Shown here: positions 12,018 through 22,660 of the stretch, piece after piece
Layout of the letters: each line of letters opens with the position of its first letter
Numbering within the stretch: position 1 is the stretch's first letter
NCBI GenBank assembly: GCA_020284085.1
Contig: JACEVL010000481.1
Coordinates: forward strand, 1,109,001-1,173,000
DNA: 64,000 nucleotides
Direction: 5' to 3'
DNA from: Aporrectodea caliginosa
Lineage: Eukaryota; Annelida; Clitellata; Crassiclitellata; Lumbricidae
Notes under the pieces: model-generated
What the model was told of the DNA's origin: nothing
The model's database searches: none
Seen by the model: the letters and a program-made list of their open reading frames with translations, nothing else
Position numbers and translations under genes: made by a program

Positions 12018-12262
12018 TCATTCATTCATTCATTTCAAGTATTTATATATAGCACCCCCTCAAGAAACCTACTCAAGGGTGCTCTCAGTCCAACCACGGT
12101 GATACAAATAAGTTTTAAGGAGTTTGTAGAACATAGACGAATCATCCCTAGGTAACAGGCGTATCTCCTATGGGAGAATGTTCCAGACAGAAGGACCTAC
12201 GACTGAGAAAGCACGACACTGCCAGGTTGAGGCACTTGCACGGGAACCAAATTACCAAAAGC
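12018..12262 (-). mobile_element. LINE 3' end, GAAT-tail family
   Basis: On the minus strand the sequence reads CRAFSVVGPSVWNILP, then the shared 3' block, ending in an (ATGA)n tail at 12020-12037. This is the C-terminal end of a non-LTR reverse transcriptase (the W-N-x-L-P motif is clear), 5'-truncated and frame-broken. Confidence 0.8.
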
Positions 12263-12289
12263 TCACTGCTAGAGGCAGAGGAAAGGACT

Positions 12290-12475
12290 CTGCAGCCAGG
12301 GGCTTAGCCAGGACAAAATTTCGGAGGGGGTTTTAAGGTCTCAGGGAGTTTCCTTGGAGATGGTAAAAAAATTAAGGTTTTTTTGGTATTTCACATGTAA
12401 AAGTACAAATTTCTTCTGAAACTTATTTGAGGGGTTTGAACCCGTAAAACCACCCCCTAAATGCGCCCATGCTGC
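12290..12475. mobile_element. MITE-like repeat, copy 1 of 2
   Basis: Shares an ordered set of blocks with 21035-21195: 'tagccagga', 'aatttcgg' plus a G run, 'tatttcacat', 'tttgaa', and a C run followed by 'ctaaatgcgcccatg'. The two copies differ by many substitutions. The outer edges resemble weak inverted repeats (agccagg versus catgggcgcattta). The superfamily is not assignable. Confidence 0.55.
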
Positions 12476-12835
12476 TGCCTACCACAGCAGATACAGGGCA
12501 GCAAAACTCACATAGATAGGCCGAAACATAGCTTTGGCCCATTTCAAAATTGACTCTCTAATGCTTCTTTCTCCATTCTGTGTGTGTGTGCCATGGAATA
12601 ATTGACCTTCTCAGAGCCTTAGAATGAAGATTGTATTTAGAGCATGTTGCTACCACCTGACAGGTTTTTAATTAGAGCAATCATTGATTGATCTAATTAA
12701 ATTTTTCTAAGCCAAATCTCTTCATCTTGTTTAGGACTTTAGGGAATGGACAAGTATCAAAGCTCTTCAGGATATTTATAAGATCATGCGGGCAACAGTT
12801 TCACGTTACATCTCACAGATTAGGCGGTAGAGTTT

Positions 12836-12891
12836 ATGTGAGTAAGCTGCTACCCTTCGCTTAGCTTTAGAGTAGCACTTTAGAAATTGGA
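12836..12891 (+). mobile_element. LINE 3' tail fragment, GATTAC-tail-like
   Basis: The text 'gtaagctgctacccttcgct' followed by 'tagcactttagaaattgga' resembles the 3' block of the GATTAC-tail LINE family, for example at 55430-55500. It runs straight into the first 265-bp direct repeat. Confidence 0.5.
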
Positions 12892-13156
12892 TATTATGAT
12901 TAGAGTGTAGGGCTTGGATAGGTCTGAGATTTTACTGGGCCAGATTTGTCTGTGTGTTGGTGAGTCTGTTGGTCTACGGGAGACCTTTCATTCGGTATGT
13001 TGGTCAAGCGGTCTGTCGGTCGTATTTCTTGGCCGTGTTCTTCACCTTTACACGCTGCGTGCGTAGGGTTAATGACTCCGAAGGTTAATGGCGCTAGTTC
13101 TAATGGAATAATTGAGCAGCGTGGAAGATCGAGTGTTGGAGGGGGAGGGGGGGGGC
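12892..13156. repeat. 265-bp perfect direct repeat, copy 1
   Basis: Read base by base, this segment is identical to 13576-13840 (offset 684). It begins 'tattatgattagagtgtagg' and ends in an AGGGGGGGGGC run. It contains no supported gene. Confidence 0.95.
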
Positions 13157-13575
13157 CGTCCAGAAAGTACGTCACGATTTTTGACCATTTTACCCCCTCC
13201 CCTGTCACAAACTGTCACAAAACTCGGACCCCCCTAAAGTACGTCACACTTTGGATGGAAACTTTTCGAGGGGGGTGGAGAGCAGTTTTCCCAAGAATTT
13301 TCGAGGGGGTAGTAACAGGTGTTTTCCCATGACTTTTCGAGGGGGGTAGTAACAACAGTTTTTCGACACCAAAAATTTTCGAGGGGGGTAGTAACAAGAC
13401 TTTTTCAAGATTTTTATCCATAAATTTCACACTTTTGTATAAAATAAATTATAAATAAAATTTAAAAAAAAATAAATGTGTGACGTCACGCATGGCCTGA
13501 CCCCCCTCCCCTGTCACAAACTGTCACACTTTCTTAAACCCCCCCTGGAGCGTGACGTACTTTATGGACGGCCCC
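13152..13575. mobile_element. TIR element between the 265-bp repeats (424 bp)
   Basis: The left end reads GGGGCCGTCCAGAAAGTACG and the reverse complement of the right end reads GGGGCCGTCCATAAAGTACG. Both continue into TCACG, so the TIRs are about 25 bp with one mismatch. Inside are four copies of a 'ttttcgagggggg(t)' block, three of them followed by 'agtaacaa'-type sequence. Two direct copies of 'cccctgtcacaaactgtcac' lie near the ends. There is no transposase frame. I do not assign a superfamily. Confidence 0.8.
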
Positions 13576-13840
13576 TATTATGATTAGAGTGTAGGGCTTG
13601 GATAGGTCTGAGATTTTACTGGGCCAGATTTGTCTGTGTGTTGGTGAGTCTGTTGGTCTACGGGAGACCTTTCATTCGGTATGTTGGTCAAGCGGTCTGT
13701 CGGTCGTATTTCTTGGCCGTGTTCTTCACCTTTACACGCTGCGTGCGTAGGGTTAATGACTCCGAAGGTTAATGGCGCTAGTTCTAATGGAATAATTGAG
13801 CAGCGTGGAAGATCGAGTGTTGGAGGGGGAGGGGGGGGGC
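13576..13840. repeat. 265-bp perfect direct repeat, copy 2
   Basis: Identical to 12892-13156. The bases after it (agagagcgctg) differ from those after copy 1, where the TIR element starts. Confidence 0.95.
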
Positions 13841-13879
13841 AGAGAGCGCTGAAAGTGATGGAATAATTAGCTGGGATTG

Positions 13880-14539
13880 ACTGTGTGGATGGATTATGGA
13901 TGGATGGATATTGGAAAGATGGATGGTTAAAGTATTGAAGGAATTGAGGAATGAATGGATGGATAGATAAATGTTTGGATAGATGGATGAATGGATGGAT
14001 TGATGGATGGATGGATGGATTGAATGGATGGATGGATGGATGGATGGATGGATGGATGGATGGATGGATGGATGGATGGATGGATGGATGGATGGATGGA
14101 TGGATGGATGGATGGATGGAATGATTTGGATGGATGGATGGATGGATGGATGGATGGATGGATGATCGGATGGATGGAAAATGGATTGATGGATGAATTG
14201 ATAGGATGGATAGATAGATGGATGGATGAATGGATAGATGGATTGATAGATGGATGAGATGGATAGGATAGATAGATAGATAGATGGATGGATGGATAGA
14301 TGGATAGATAGATAGATAGATGGATGGATAGATAGATAGATAGATAGAAGATAGATGATAGATGATAGATAGATAATGCGGACGGAGAATGGATAAGACA
14401 AAGTTGATGGATGGATGGATAGATGGATGGATGGATGGATGGATGGATGGATGGATGGATGGATGGATGGATGGATGGATTAATGGATGGATGGATGGAT
14501 GGATGGATGGATGGATGGATGGATGGATTAATCTGAATC

Positions 14540-14573
<34 letters not shown>

Positions 14574-14652
14574 ATGGATGGATGGATGGATGGATGGATG
14601 GATGGATGGATGGATGGATGGATTGGTGGATTGATGGATGGATGGATGGAAA
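13880..14652. repeat. (GGAT)n/(GATA)n microsatellite, ~770 bp
   Basis: Long GGAT array with a GATA-rich middle at about 14260-14370. The long minus-strand frames ([12 protein letters not shown], up to 358 codons) and the plus-strand MDGWMDGW frames are artefacts. Confidence 0.97.
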
Positions 14653-15028
14653 TTGTTCATAAGCTACGTATAGGGCTTTTGCAAGATACGTCATTCACTC
14701 TTTCTGCCATTGTCTCATGTGTCTTTGCATACCTTTCCGTACTTTCCGTATCTCTATTATCTATCTTCGTATAGCTGGCTATGCATTATATTTGTATGTG
14801 TATATTTTGTTGGATGTGTTTAGTAATAATATGGTTGCACTGTGTTGCATAAGTTGTACCCTGTCAGGACATTTTGGCAGGAAATCTCAACCCTATATAA
14901 AGGGTCCGAGTTTGAGTTGTATTTCGGGCATACTCTAGATTTAGATGTTTGATCCTGATGACCATTTTTAATTGCTTAAGTGTACTTAGCAATAGTTTCT
15001 TGGATGTAGATAATTAAACTGAATGCTA
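14653..15028. other. Non-coding stretch, no gene seen
   Basis: No supported gene or repeat beyond short AT-rich words. Confidence 0.45.
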
Positions 15029-15273
15029 ATTGTGATGCGATCTGACAAAATCAGGCTTATGTCGCAGAACCAAAATTCACAAATAAAATTAATAAAAAAT
15101 ATTTCTAGACTGATTTTGGCTGTAATATTTGGTGAATAAGTACATCATGCAGTGTACTACACAAAAATGCAAAAAAGTAAAAATCGATTTATGACCTTTT
15201 CACTAATATCGACCACTATATCAATGAGACAGTCATCCGACATAAGCCTGGTTTTGTCAGATTGCCTCACAAT
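15029..15273. mobile_element. TA-flanked MITE with 38-bp TIRs (245 bp)
   Basis: The left end reads attgtgatgcgatctgacaa and the reverse complement of the right end reads attgtgaggcaatctgacaa. Both continue through 'cagg cttatgtcg' for about 38 bp with about four mismatches. TA dinucleotides flank both ends (15027-15028 and 15274-15275), consistent with a TA target duplication as in Tc1/mariner-type elements. No coding capacity. Confidence 0.8.
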
Positions 15274-15904
15274 TAATAATGCTATGGCGGCTGGCCTCTA
15301 CTGAAATGACTATTTTATGCCATTGTGTTTGTCCCTATTTTCAAGGATTGTGTGATATTTCAGTAAAAGCTGTTACTTGTTACAGATGAAACTTTATAAT
15401 CCTTACAAAAGGCATGTTATGCAACACATGTACAAAGTTTTAGGCTTTGTATAAGTTTCAGAGGTGTAGTTTTTTTTAAGTGCCTGCAGGTTTCTAGATC
15501 GACTGTATCGGAAATGCAGCGTTTACATGATCATCTTCGCACATTTTAAAGTAGGCCTAATAGATTTTCGTGAATGAGATGAAATGTGCACATTGTCCCA
15601 ATAACATCAACAGACCTTAGAGCAGAGCTTATTCAGTCCAGAAACCCAAGATTTGTTACCTTTCTCCAAGAATATATATATATCTATATATATAAAGATA
15701 TATACATATGTCAAAATTTCTATTACTTTGCATACCATTTAATAACTGTATAATATATACGTTATGTGTTGCCTATACCTGTGTGCAGTGTACTACACCT
15801 GTAAATCTGATCATTAGCAGTTCCACATCGTGGAATCACTGCGGCTGTCTCATTAGTAATGCGATAGATGAAATAACGAATTTGAATATCAATTTTTTCT
15901 ATCT
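15274..15904. other. Non-coding stretch, short TA tract
   Basis: No gene recognised. A TATATA/TATC tract lies at about 15672-15708. Confidence 0.45.
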
Positions 15905-16247
15905 GCGTATTGTGCAATGCATCTGGCACGTATACGTTTCTCGAAACCATCTGTTACTAAGCAACCAGTCTTCCGAGTGCAAAGGCTTTTGCCTGTGGCA
16001 CGAGGGCTACGTTCATCGTCTCAAGGTGATTTTGTTGTGACACGATCACTCAGAAAACTTGGTAACACGGCTGAACGGAACAAACTCCCGGACTTTATCC
16101 ACAAATCCTCAACATTATCAATTTTCAAAACTAACCTTAAAAGGTATTTGTTTAAGATTTACTATGATTGATTTTTCTGTTATGCGCTTTTGTACATGAT
16201 TACTATTTTGTTTAGGCACGCTATAAATGACAGTCTAATAATAATAA

Positions 16248-16293
<46 letters not shown>

Positions 16294-16294
16294 T
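15905..16294 (+). mobile_element. LINE 3' end, AAT-tail family
   Basis: Two overlapping frames give the C-terminal end of a non-LTR reverse transcriptase. It reads VTRSLRKLGNTAERNKLPDF, then STLSIFKTNLKRYLF, and a stop at about 16170. A 3' UTR with 'aggcacgctataaatgacag' and an (AAT)n tail at 16222-16294 follows. A frame change near 15960 and 5' truncation make it a dead copy. A second 3' tail of this family lies at 22590-22660 on the minus strand. Confidence 0.8.
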
Positions 16295-16392
16295 CTGAAT
16301 AATAATTCATAGGGTAGTAGTAACATATCTATCTCATGGTTTGATTTCCGTACGAATCTAGTGATTCCAGCATACATGTATAATTGCTGTTG

Positions 16393-16710
16393 GTCGATTA
16401 TCCACCCATCCATTCATGATTCATCTATCCATACATCCATCCTCCTGCAAACGAACATATCCAATCCCATGGATCCATCAATCCATTCATGCATCAATCC
16501 TTTATTCATCAGTTCACACATCAATGCACACATTCATCAATCCATCCATCTATCAATCTACCCATCCATCCACCACCATCCATCAACCAATCAATCCATC
16601 ATCAATATGTCCATTATGAGCATGTCAAACAATCCATCAATTGAACAATCCACATCTGGTTCGTTATATCCAACCACCTGTGTATCGACACTTCCATCCA
16701 GCCATCCATT
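16393..16710. repeat. (CATC)n low-complexity tract
   Basis: Imperfect CATCCATC/CATCAATC repeats. The encoded IHPSIH-type frames are artefacts. Confidence 0.85.
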
Positions 16711-16810
16711 CTGACACACAGGCAAACGCCATTTTATCACCCCTTTCACCTGGAAAGTGATCATCATCATCATCCTCATCACCCTCATAACCAACACCAT
16801 CTTTCGTGAT

Positions 16811-17044
16811 TGTATTGTATTGTATTGTATTTGAACACTTGTTATAGCGCCCCAACCAGATTTCCCATTCAGAGGCGCTCCCGACTACTGCGCGAACGCT
16901 GAGTCGGAGTTTCACGCCGAAGCGCATGAGCAATTGCGAGTGAAGGACTTGCCCAGGGTCCCTACGCGTCGACGTTGAGGTGGATCCGAACCCGCAACCC
17001 TCCAGCTGCAAGGCACCGAACATACCCCTACACCATCGCGCCCC
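16811..17044 (-). mobile_element. tRNA-derived SINE, family 1, copy A
   Basis: On the minus strand it starts 'ggggcgcgatggtgtagggg' and carries a B-box-like ggttcggatcc. It continues with 'gcgtgaaactccgactcag' and ends with the 'gggagcgcctctgaatggg' LINE-like 3' block and an (AATAC)n tail at 16811-16831. Copy B at 47762-47990 is the same element. The head fits RNA polymerase III promoter spacing. Confidence 0.88.
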
Positions 17045-18008
17045 AGTTGTATTTATTTATTTATTATTAAGTGATTCTATGGATCTTGCTGAGACCAAGA
17101 ACTCGATTCAGCAGTTGACTCATGAGATTCCAGCAACAGGATGATAGATAGACCTACATTCCAAAATAGAACTTGTATAAAAACCAATGGGGGAAGCTGT
17201 ACGAGTTCAGCTGAACCTAGGAGAATGTCAATCAGCGGCGGAGGACATGAGGACGCATCATGTCGGTGCTAATTGCGGCAGTTAGTTCTGTCCTTCATTC
17301 ATACTTTATCAGCACCTAATTCTCGGCTGCCGACTGCCGAGAGATTCTGGCTTTTTTTTATTGAGCTAGGTTGACCCGTGTGGTCGATAGCTCTAGTAAT
17401 TTGATTCGCGTTTTTCTGATAATGTTCGCGTTTTCGTTCGTTCCGATTCGATTCTCTCGTGGAAAATTCCATTATTTCAGTTCAATTTTCCACTGTCAAT
17501 CATAGAGCATCAGCAGCAGCCTCTACAAATAAACCCTAAGAGCGTGCCACCATCCGTCCGTTCGTCCTTCGGTTCGTCCGTTAGTCCGTCCGTGGTTGAG
17601 ACTATAGCGAGACACGACGATGTAGCTCTATTTGCTTTCCAATGCATAAGCCACACCATTCTGCATGACATGCACCTGTGTCCAACGCCACCGCCGCTGC
17701 AGCATCGGCAGCATAGCCTGACATTTTCGTATGTTGCGTCAAATTGTATGGTGCTGGTCTGGTAGGCCTATACTCTGCGTCTTGAGAAGTATGCACGGCA
17801 TTGTTACGTAACTAACGCCTCTGGCCCTCTGCCAAGGCCAACGGAAATTCAGTTGTGGCGGTATGGGCTAAAAATGGGTAAATTAATAGTTTCACCCATG
17901 TCCCTGATTCCGTCTTATTCAAAGGAACTTTCTTTTCCGTCATTAACTTTGACCTTGAATGTGCTTCTCGCTTATAAAATATACAACCCTACTCTGTATA
18001 TCTGAGCC
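17045..18008. other. Unassigned region
   Basis: No gene recognised. A (CGTC/CGTT) low-complexity patch lies at 17550-17595. Confidence 0.4.
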
Positions 18009-18012
18009 TTAA

Positions 18013-19037
18013 CACATTGACCGCCAAGGACGAGTTATCTCGTCCTACAGAAGTTTATGCAGACGCCGAGGACGAGTATACTCGTCCTTCAGAGAACGGT
18101 TGCTATATAATATCTGGCGTGTGGGTAATACATCTATTGGCGTGGCAATAATAGCACGATACACTAGTGACACATTGGCGAAGAAATTTTGAAAATTGGA
18201 CAAGAATTATATTTTTTATCGCAATTTTTATGTCATTGTTATTTTTGGTCAAAATGTTGAGAAAAAGGTGATGTTGTTTTGTCGTCGACACGGGCGGATT
18301 GTAATCATAAATGGAAGAACAAGCGAGATGTAGGCCTAATGATACTGAGCTTAGGCCTACATCATACTGGGAACCTGACAACTTCAGTGAAATTGAACAG
18401 ACATAGAGCTTGCATGGAAGCCAGGTTCCACCCTCACATACAACATCAAGATGTGCGGACATCTTTCTATTCTCCTCTTTGAAAAACACTGAAATGGTAG
18501 GCCTACATTGGAAGATCGTTCTACACTTCCTTGATCTAGCATAGACAACTTCGTATCTGCTATACCAGAATGTGTCAGTATCAAATATCTGAAACGGCTT
18601 AGACTGCAAATCATGTACAGTCTCTTGAATGATATTCGGCCTATTTGCCCTGTGGTGGCAGCTGATCAGTTTCGTGCATTTGTTCATCACAAAGCACTGG
18701 TCATGTCCAGACTTATTGGACAACACTTCCTGGACTTGTTGCCAACAACTGAGATAGAAGTCACCTCCAAGCAACATCAAAGGCATTCGAAGGGAACCAC
18801 GTCACTGTTGCAAAACGTGCTGTTCCATATTGCGAAGTCTACCACAGAGAAGCTGAAATCTAAGAGGAACATGGTTTCTTCAAAGAGACAAGACTGCAAA
18901 CATGTGACTTTTCGATGTATACATGTTGAAAATAGTAAAACAAATTATATGTGTACTAAAATAAGTGACGAAAAAATTTCCATTTTTTCACAAATTTCGG
19001 TGGCGTAGGGATTGAAACCGTGGTGGCGGTCAATGTG
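18013..19037. mobile_element. piggyBac-like element with TTAA ends (1025 bp)
   Basis: Terminal inverted repeats CACATTGACCGCCA match perfectly at both ends and are bounded by TTAA at 18009-18012 and 19038-19041. TTAA-specific insertion defines the piggyBac superfamily. Next to the left end lie two palindromes, AGGACGAGTTATCTCGTCCT (18027-18046, imperfect centre) and AGGACGAGTATACTCGTCCT (18069-18088, perfect). The interior is too short for an active transposase. Confidence 0.88.
18279..19000 (+). pseudogene. Possible piggyBac transposase remnant
   Basis: A plus-strand frame contains HKWKNKRDVGLMILS (about 18306-18350), resembling the W-x-D-x-R-D-V segment of piggyBac transposases. The downstream frame 18613-19008 is open for 131 codons but I cannot match it to a named motif. 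If this is the transposase, most of it is lost and frame-broken. A 227-codon frame on the other strand (18103-18786) has no recognisable domain. Confidence 0.4.
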
Positions 19038-19041
19038 TTAA

Positions 19042-19994
19042 GCAGAAAAGTCTTAAGGCAATAGTTCAAGAGTCACGAAATGTAGAATGGCACGTCAAAG
19101 TCTTGATCGGATGAAGAGGAGTAGGAGACCCGTAGTTAAGAAGGCACACAAAACGAGAAAGACTCTTTCCAGTAAACGACCCTGTTCTATGAATGGGCCA
19201 TCCTCAGAATGTTGCTCGCAGCTCACCTGGTAACCGCAGAAGAGGCAGAGTCGGATCCAGAGACAGAACTTTATAGTGTTACAGAAAGTCGTATCCGGAA
19301 CTTTTCGTGACAGGAACGACCACTATGGGCAGAGATAGCAGAGAACGACCATTTTACGCTGAAAGTAGAGGAGGCAGTGCCGTTGGTGGCTCCATGCGTA
19401 GAACTGCCATGGGGTTACATTCAACCCTGTCCCCGCAAAGAATTACCGGCCGGGTTGATGCCGCCAACCAAGTACAGCACCTCTGAAAAGCTCTCACAAG
19501 TATAGATGCATTAGTTACCTCTACCGAGTCTACCCTCATCCTATCCTAGTATCCTACCCTATAGTATCATATCCACTTTGCACGGCGCCCTACCCTGTCG
19601 TACATGTTGCTGAACCGTATGCCTACCCATTCTACCTCGCCTACTCTAGACCGACCTGATACTTTAATTAGCTTACCGCAAACAAACTCGGGCAAAAGGG
19701 GATGTCTGTTATGAGAGTCCCGCTTCCTTTGAAATCCGAACTCGCCGTTTTCTGACCATGCAAGCAGCAGCTGCTGTATCAAGTTACAAGCATTTCTCTT
19801 TGGGCCACTCTGAAGGCGGCTGCGTGTAGGCTACTGCACGGAGAGGAAGGCTACGTCATGATTTTGCATAAATACATATTCAGATGAATACTGTCACATT
19901 TCACAGAGCAGCTGTGTGTCTGCGAATGTCATTATAACTTGAAGACTATTATTATTCCTATAGCGACGAATAGCTTCAGCGCGGTGTCACTGTT
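19042..19994. other. Unassigned region
   Basis: No gene, repeat or transposon end recognised. The 'ctaccctatagtatc/tcctatcctagtatcc' words near 19540-19570 are a short degenerate repeat. Confidence 0.35.
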
Positions 19995-20440
19995 ATTCAA
20001 TAAACGCGTCTTCCACGCGAACGCCGGCTGCGGTGCGGTCTCGCTTTAGACAGTAACAGAACAAGACCCCGTGCCGTGTTTCGCGTGCCGTTGCCTCTCC
20101 TCTCTCCTCTTAATTTCTCACAAGAGGCCCAAGGCTTTTCGCCGTCGTCAATTGAGATCTTTACGATGCCGAGTCCTTCGCAGATTTTAAGACTCACGCC
20201 CCGCGTTATGCGTCGCCACGGCAGAACAGTCGCCCAGATATTGCCACGGCGGCGGCGCCTCCTCCTCGGAAGGGGCTCGCCTCCGCGAATCAATAACGCC
20301 GCTGCTCCACGTCCTCCTCCGATGCCGCCGTCGGGCGTTTCCCTGAAGAGACGCACCATATTATGTCGGACTTATGTCCGATTACAGATGCACCGGTCAC
20401 CGGTGGCCGCGCGGTGCGTTGCAGAGTTCGCCCGGCTAAT
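19995..20440. promoter_or_regulatory. CpG-rich block, candidate promoter or 5' exon
   Basis: By eye this is the densest CpG stretch of the window (many gcg, cgg and ccg words) and it contrasts sharply with its AT-rich flanks. Frames are open on both strands (20076-20465 plus; 19997-20359 minus) and encode Arg/Pro-rich strings without a signal peptide. It lies about 8 kb upstream of the first recognised receptor exon. A promoter or untranslated first exon is possible, but nothing directly links it to the gene. Confidence 0.3.
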
Positions 20441-21034
20441 TAACTTACTCGGTTTTTCCACTTGAAGCGGGTTGTCCTGGGCCTTTGCGGACCGCAGATC
20501 TTAAATGCAATTGCTATTGATTTCCATGCAGAGAACTTCAACAATACGAAAATGTTTAAACTTGCTGTGCATTTAATGATTGGTGTAATGAATTGGTCCC
20601 AAGCGATGTATTGGAAGTAGTCTGTATATCGTGCAGGTCTGCATTTGACTTTCAAGGATCATAAGTTATAAGCTGGGTAATTTTTGTACTCTGGCTTACC
20701 AAACAAATAGGCCTAGACTAGCATAAAGTCACTGCGAGTTGTCTTGGAAGAGTTGCAGAGGTCAGTCATTTGTAATCAAGATTTGGAATTGAGTGAATTA
20801 AATTGCTCGCAGAGGAAGTGCTATATCCTAGATGTGCAAATCAACTAGTAAAAATATTCTATTTTGTTTTATGAGCCTCCACTGAAATCTCTTCATTGTG
20901 CTCACCTTAAGCTAGGATAAAAGAGGATTATGCAGACCAGCTGGAGTACTCCCTCGAAACTGCAATGGTAAAAAGTTCCAATATAATTTGGGAGGTTAAA
21001 AAATTAAATTTTTTGTCTTAATTGTAATCATAAT
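20441..21034. other. Unassigned AT-rich region
   Basis: No gene or repeat recognised. Confidence 0.4.
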
Positions 21035-21195
21035 CAGTAGTGTAGCCAGGAAACAATTTCGGGGGGTTTCCATTGAACATGGTCGCAAAAGTTAAGTTTT
21101 TTTGTATTTCACATATAAAAGCATACAAAAATTTCTGGCAATTTATTTTGTGGGGCGGAGTGGGTTTGAATCCACTCCCCCTAAATGCGCCCATG
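21035..21195. mobile_element. MITE-like repeat, copy 2 of 2
   Basis: Same block order as 12290-12475, from 'gtgtagccaggaaacaattt' to 'ccctaaatgcgcccatgatt'. Confidence 0.55.
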
Positions 21196-21284
21196 ATTAT
21201 AATCTCATATGGGCACTTGCAAAAATTTGTGTGGAGAGCCAACCATGTGGTATAACAAGCATGCACATTTCTACTTGGTTGTAG

Positions 21285-21395
21285 GACATAATATTCCCCG
21301 TCCCCGACATAATCCCCCCGGACAAAATCCCCCCAGTCATAATCCTTGCCCCCGATTTTGCATAACACATGATCTCCCGGACGTAATCCTCTCTG
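21285..21395. repeat. Degenerate ~17-bp C-rich repeat
   Basis: Repeated 'gacataatcccccc' / 'gacaaaatcccccc' units. A further tandem duplication of 'gatgttatgagccag' lies at 21465-21512. Confidence 0.7.
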
Positions 21396-21514
21396 TGCAA
21401 TTAGCCTATTTCTGCATTTATTTGATAAGCCTTAATTGCCCAGTTTTCAAAGCCATGCATCCCAAGATGTTATGAGCCAGTAACTTGGGCATCCAAAGAT
21501 GTTATGAGCCAGCA

Positions 21515-22558
21515 CCCAGTATGCAGCAACGTATATATATATCTGAATATATCTGGACTGCATTTCAAGAACCTCTGAATGGCCTTGCCCTTGGTATCAC
21601 CTCTGCTCGTAATGTATCTGAATATATATTTATATTTTTATTGCAACTTTCACGAACCTCTGAAAGGCCTTATTATCACCTCTGTCTGCTCTTGACCTCT
21701 ACATCAAAGAAAGCCATCGCAATCCAATTGACCATGGGACGTAAGGAATAAATGCCAGTGAGAGCGTTGATGTTTGCATCCGACCCAGCACTTATGGCCT
21801 TCAGATGCAGATATGCGGTTTTTATGTGGTCTCAAAAACGAAATCATAGGGCAAGAAGACAGCAATGATGAAGATCAGGAGAGGGTGTGAGAAAATACAG
21901 AGGTCGATAAAACGATGGTTGTTGAAAAAATGGATGATACCAGCGCTTATTGCTACATGCCTGGAAAGTTTAGTTAAGCAAACTACAATGTCATAAGAAA
22001 ATCCAAATAAGAATAAAAATGATTCTTAAAATATTCTTAAATGAGAATTTAAGCAAATGGATGATTGAAGCACCATAAGAAGAAAGCAGTTGGAGGATTG
22101 GGGCATTGTGTTGCTGTGTAGCTGGTGTGGACTGGACAAATCAGTCCATAGAATATTTGGTTGTTCTGTTGTGTTTACAGCAAGAATACTTATGCCAGTC
22201 TTGTAGAAGGAATCTTAATTTTTATGACATTTGGAAGAGAGCGGGCAAAAATATGTTCAGCTCATTTGAAATTAACACATTTTTAAACAGTTTGTGATTG
22301 TGAAATGGTTAAGTGTTGGCATTGATTATGTATGCCTTTGAGGTCTTCTGTATAAATTTCGAGATATATGCATACATAGGCTGTATAGTCTGATCATTTA
22401 GCACTTTCACAACGAGCTGCATTGGTTTCCCAGTCACTTTTAGTATTTGCTAAAGTGTTAACAGACTGCTCGATTGATTGGTTGTTTGCTTGATTTACTG
22501 ATCAACTAATTGATTGATCAATTGATTGATTATTGACTTTATTATGGTGTCTAGTGCT

Positions 22559-22589
<31 letters not shown>
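21515..22589. other. Unassigned region with a ~100-bp imperfect duplication
   Basis: A block with 'tctgaatatat' and 'acctctgaa(t/a)ggcctt' occurs twice, at about 21541-21600 and 21617-21690. No gene is recognised to 22.56 kb, where a TA tract begins. Confidence 0.4.
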
Positions 22590-22590
<1 letters not shown>

Positions 22591-22660
22591 TTTTATTATT
22601 ACTAGACTGTCATTTATAGCGTGCCGAAATAAAATGGGAATCTTGTACAAGAGATATGGG
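22590..22660 (-). mobile_element. LINE 3' tail, AAT-tail family
   Basis: On the minus strand this reads 'ggcacgctataaatgacagt' followed by an (AAT)-type tail. It matches the 3' UTR of the LINE ending at 16294, including upstream bases resembling 'gtacatgatt'. Confidence 0.7.

Noticed and set aside
13584..14660. Minus-strand open frame of 358 codons, [12 protein letters not shown]
   Set aside because: It is the translation of a (GGAT)n microsatellite running into the 265-bp repeat. It has no start context, domain or splice evidence.
18103..18786. 227-codon minus-strand frame inside the piggyBac-like element
   Set aside because: No transposase motif (no DDD-type catalytic context) or other domain is visible, and the likely transposase remnant is on the other strand.
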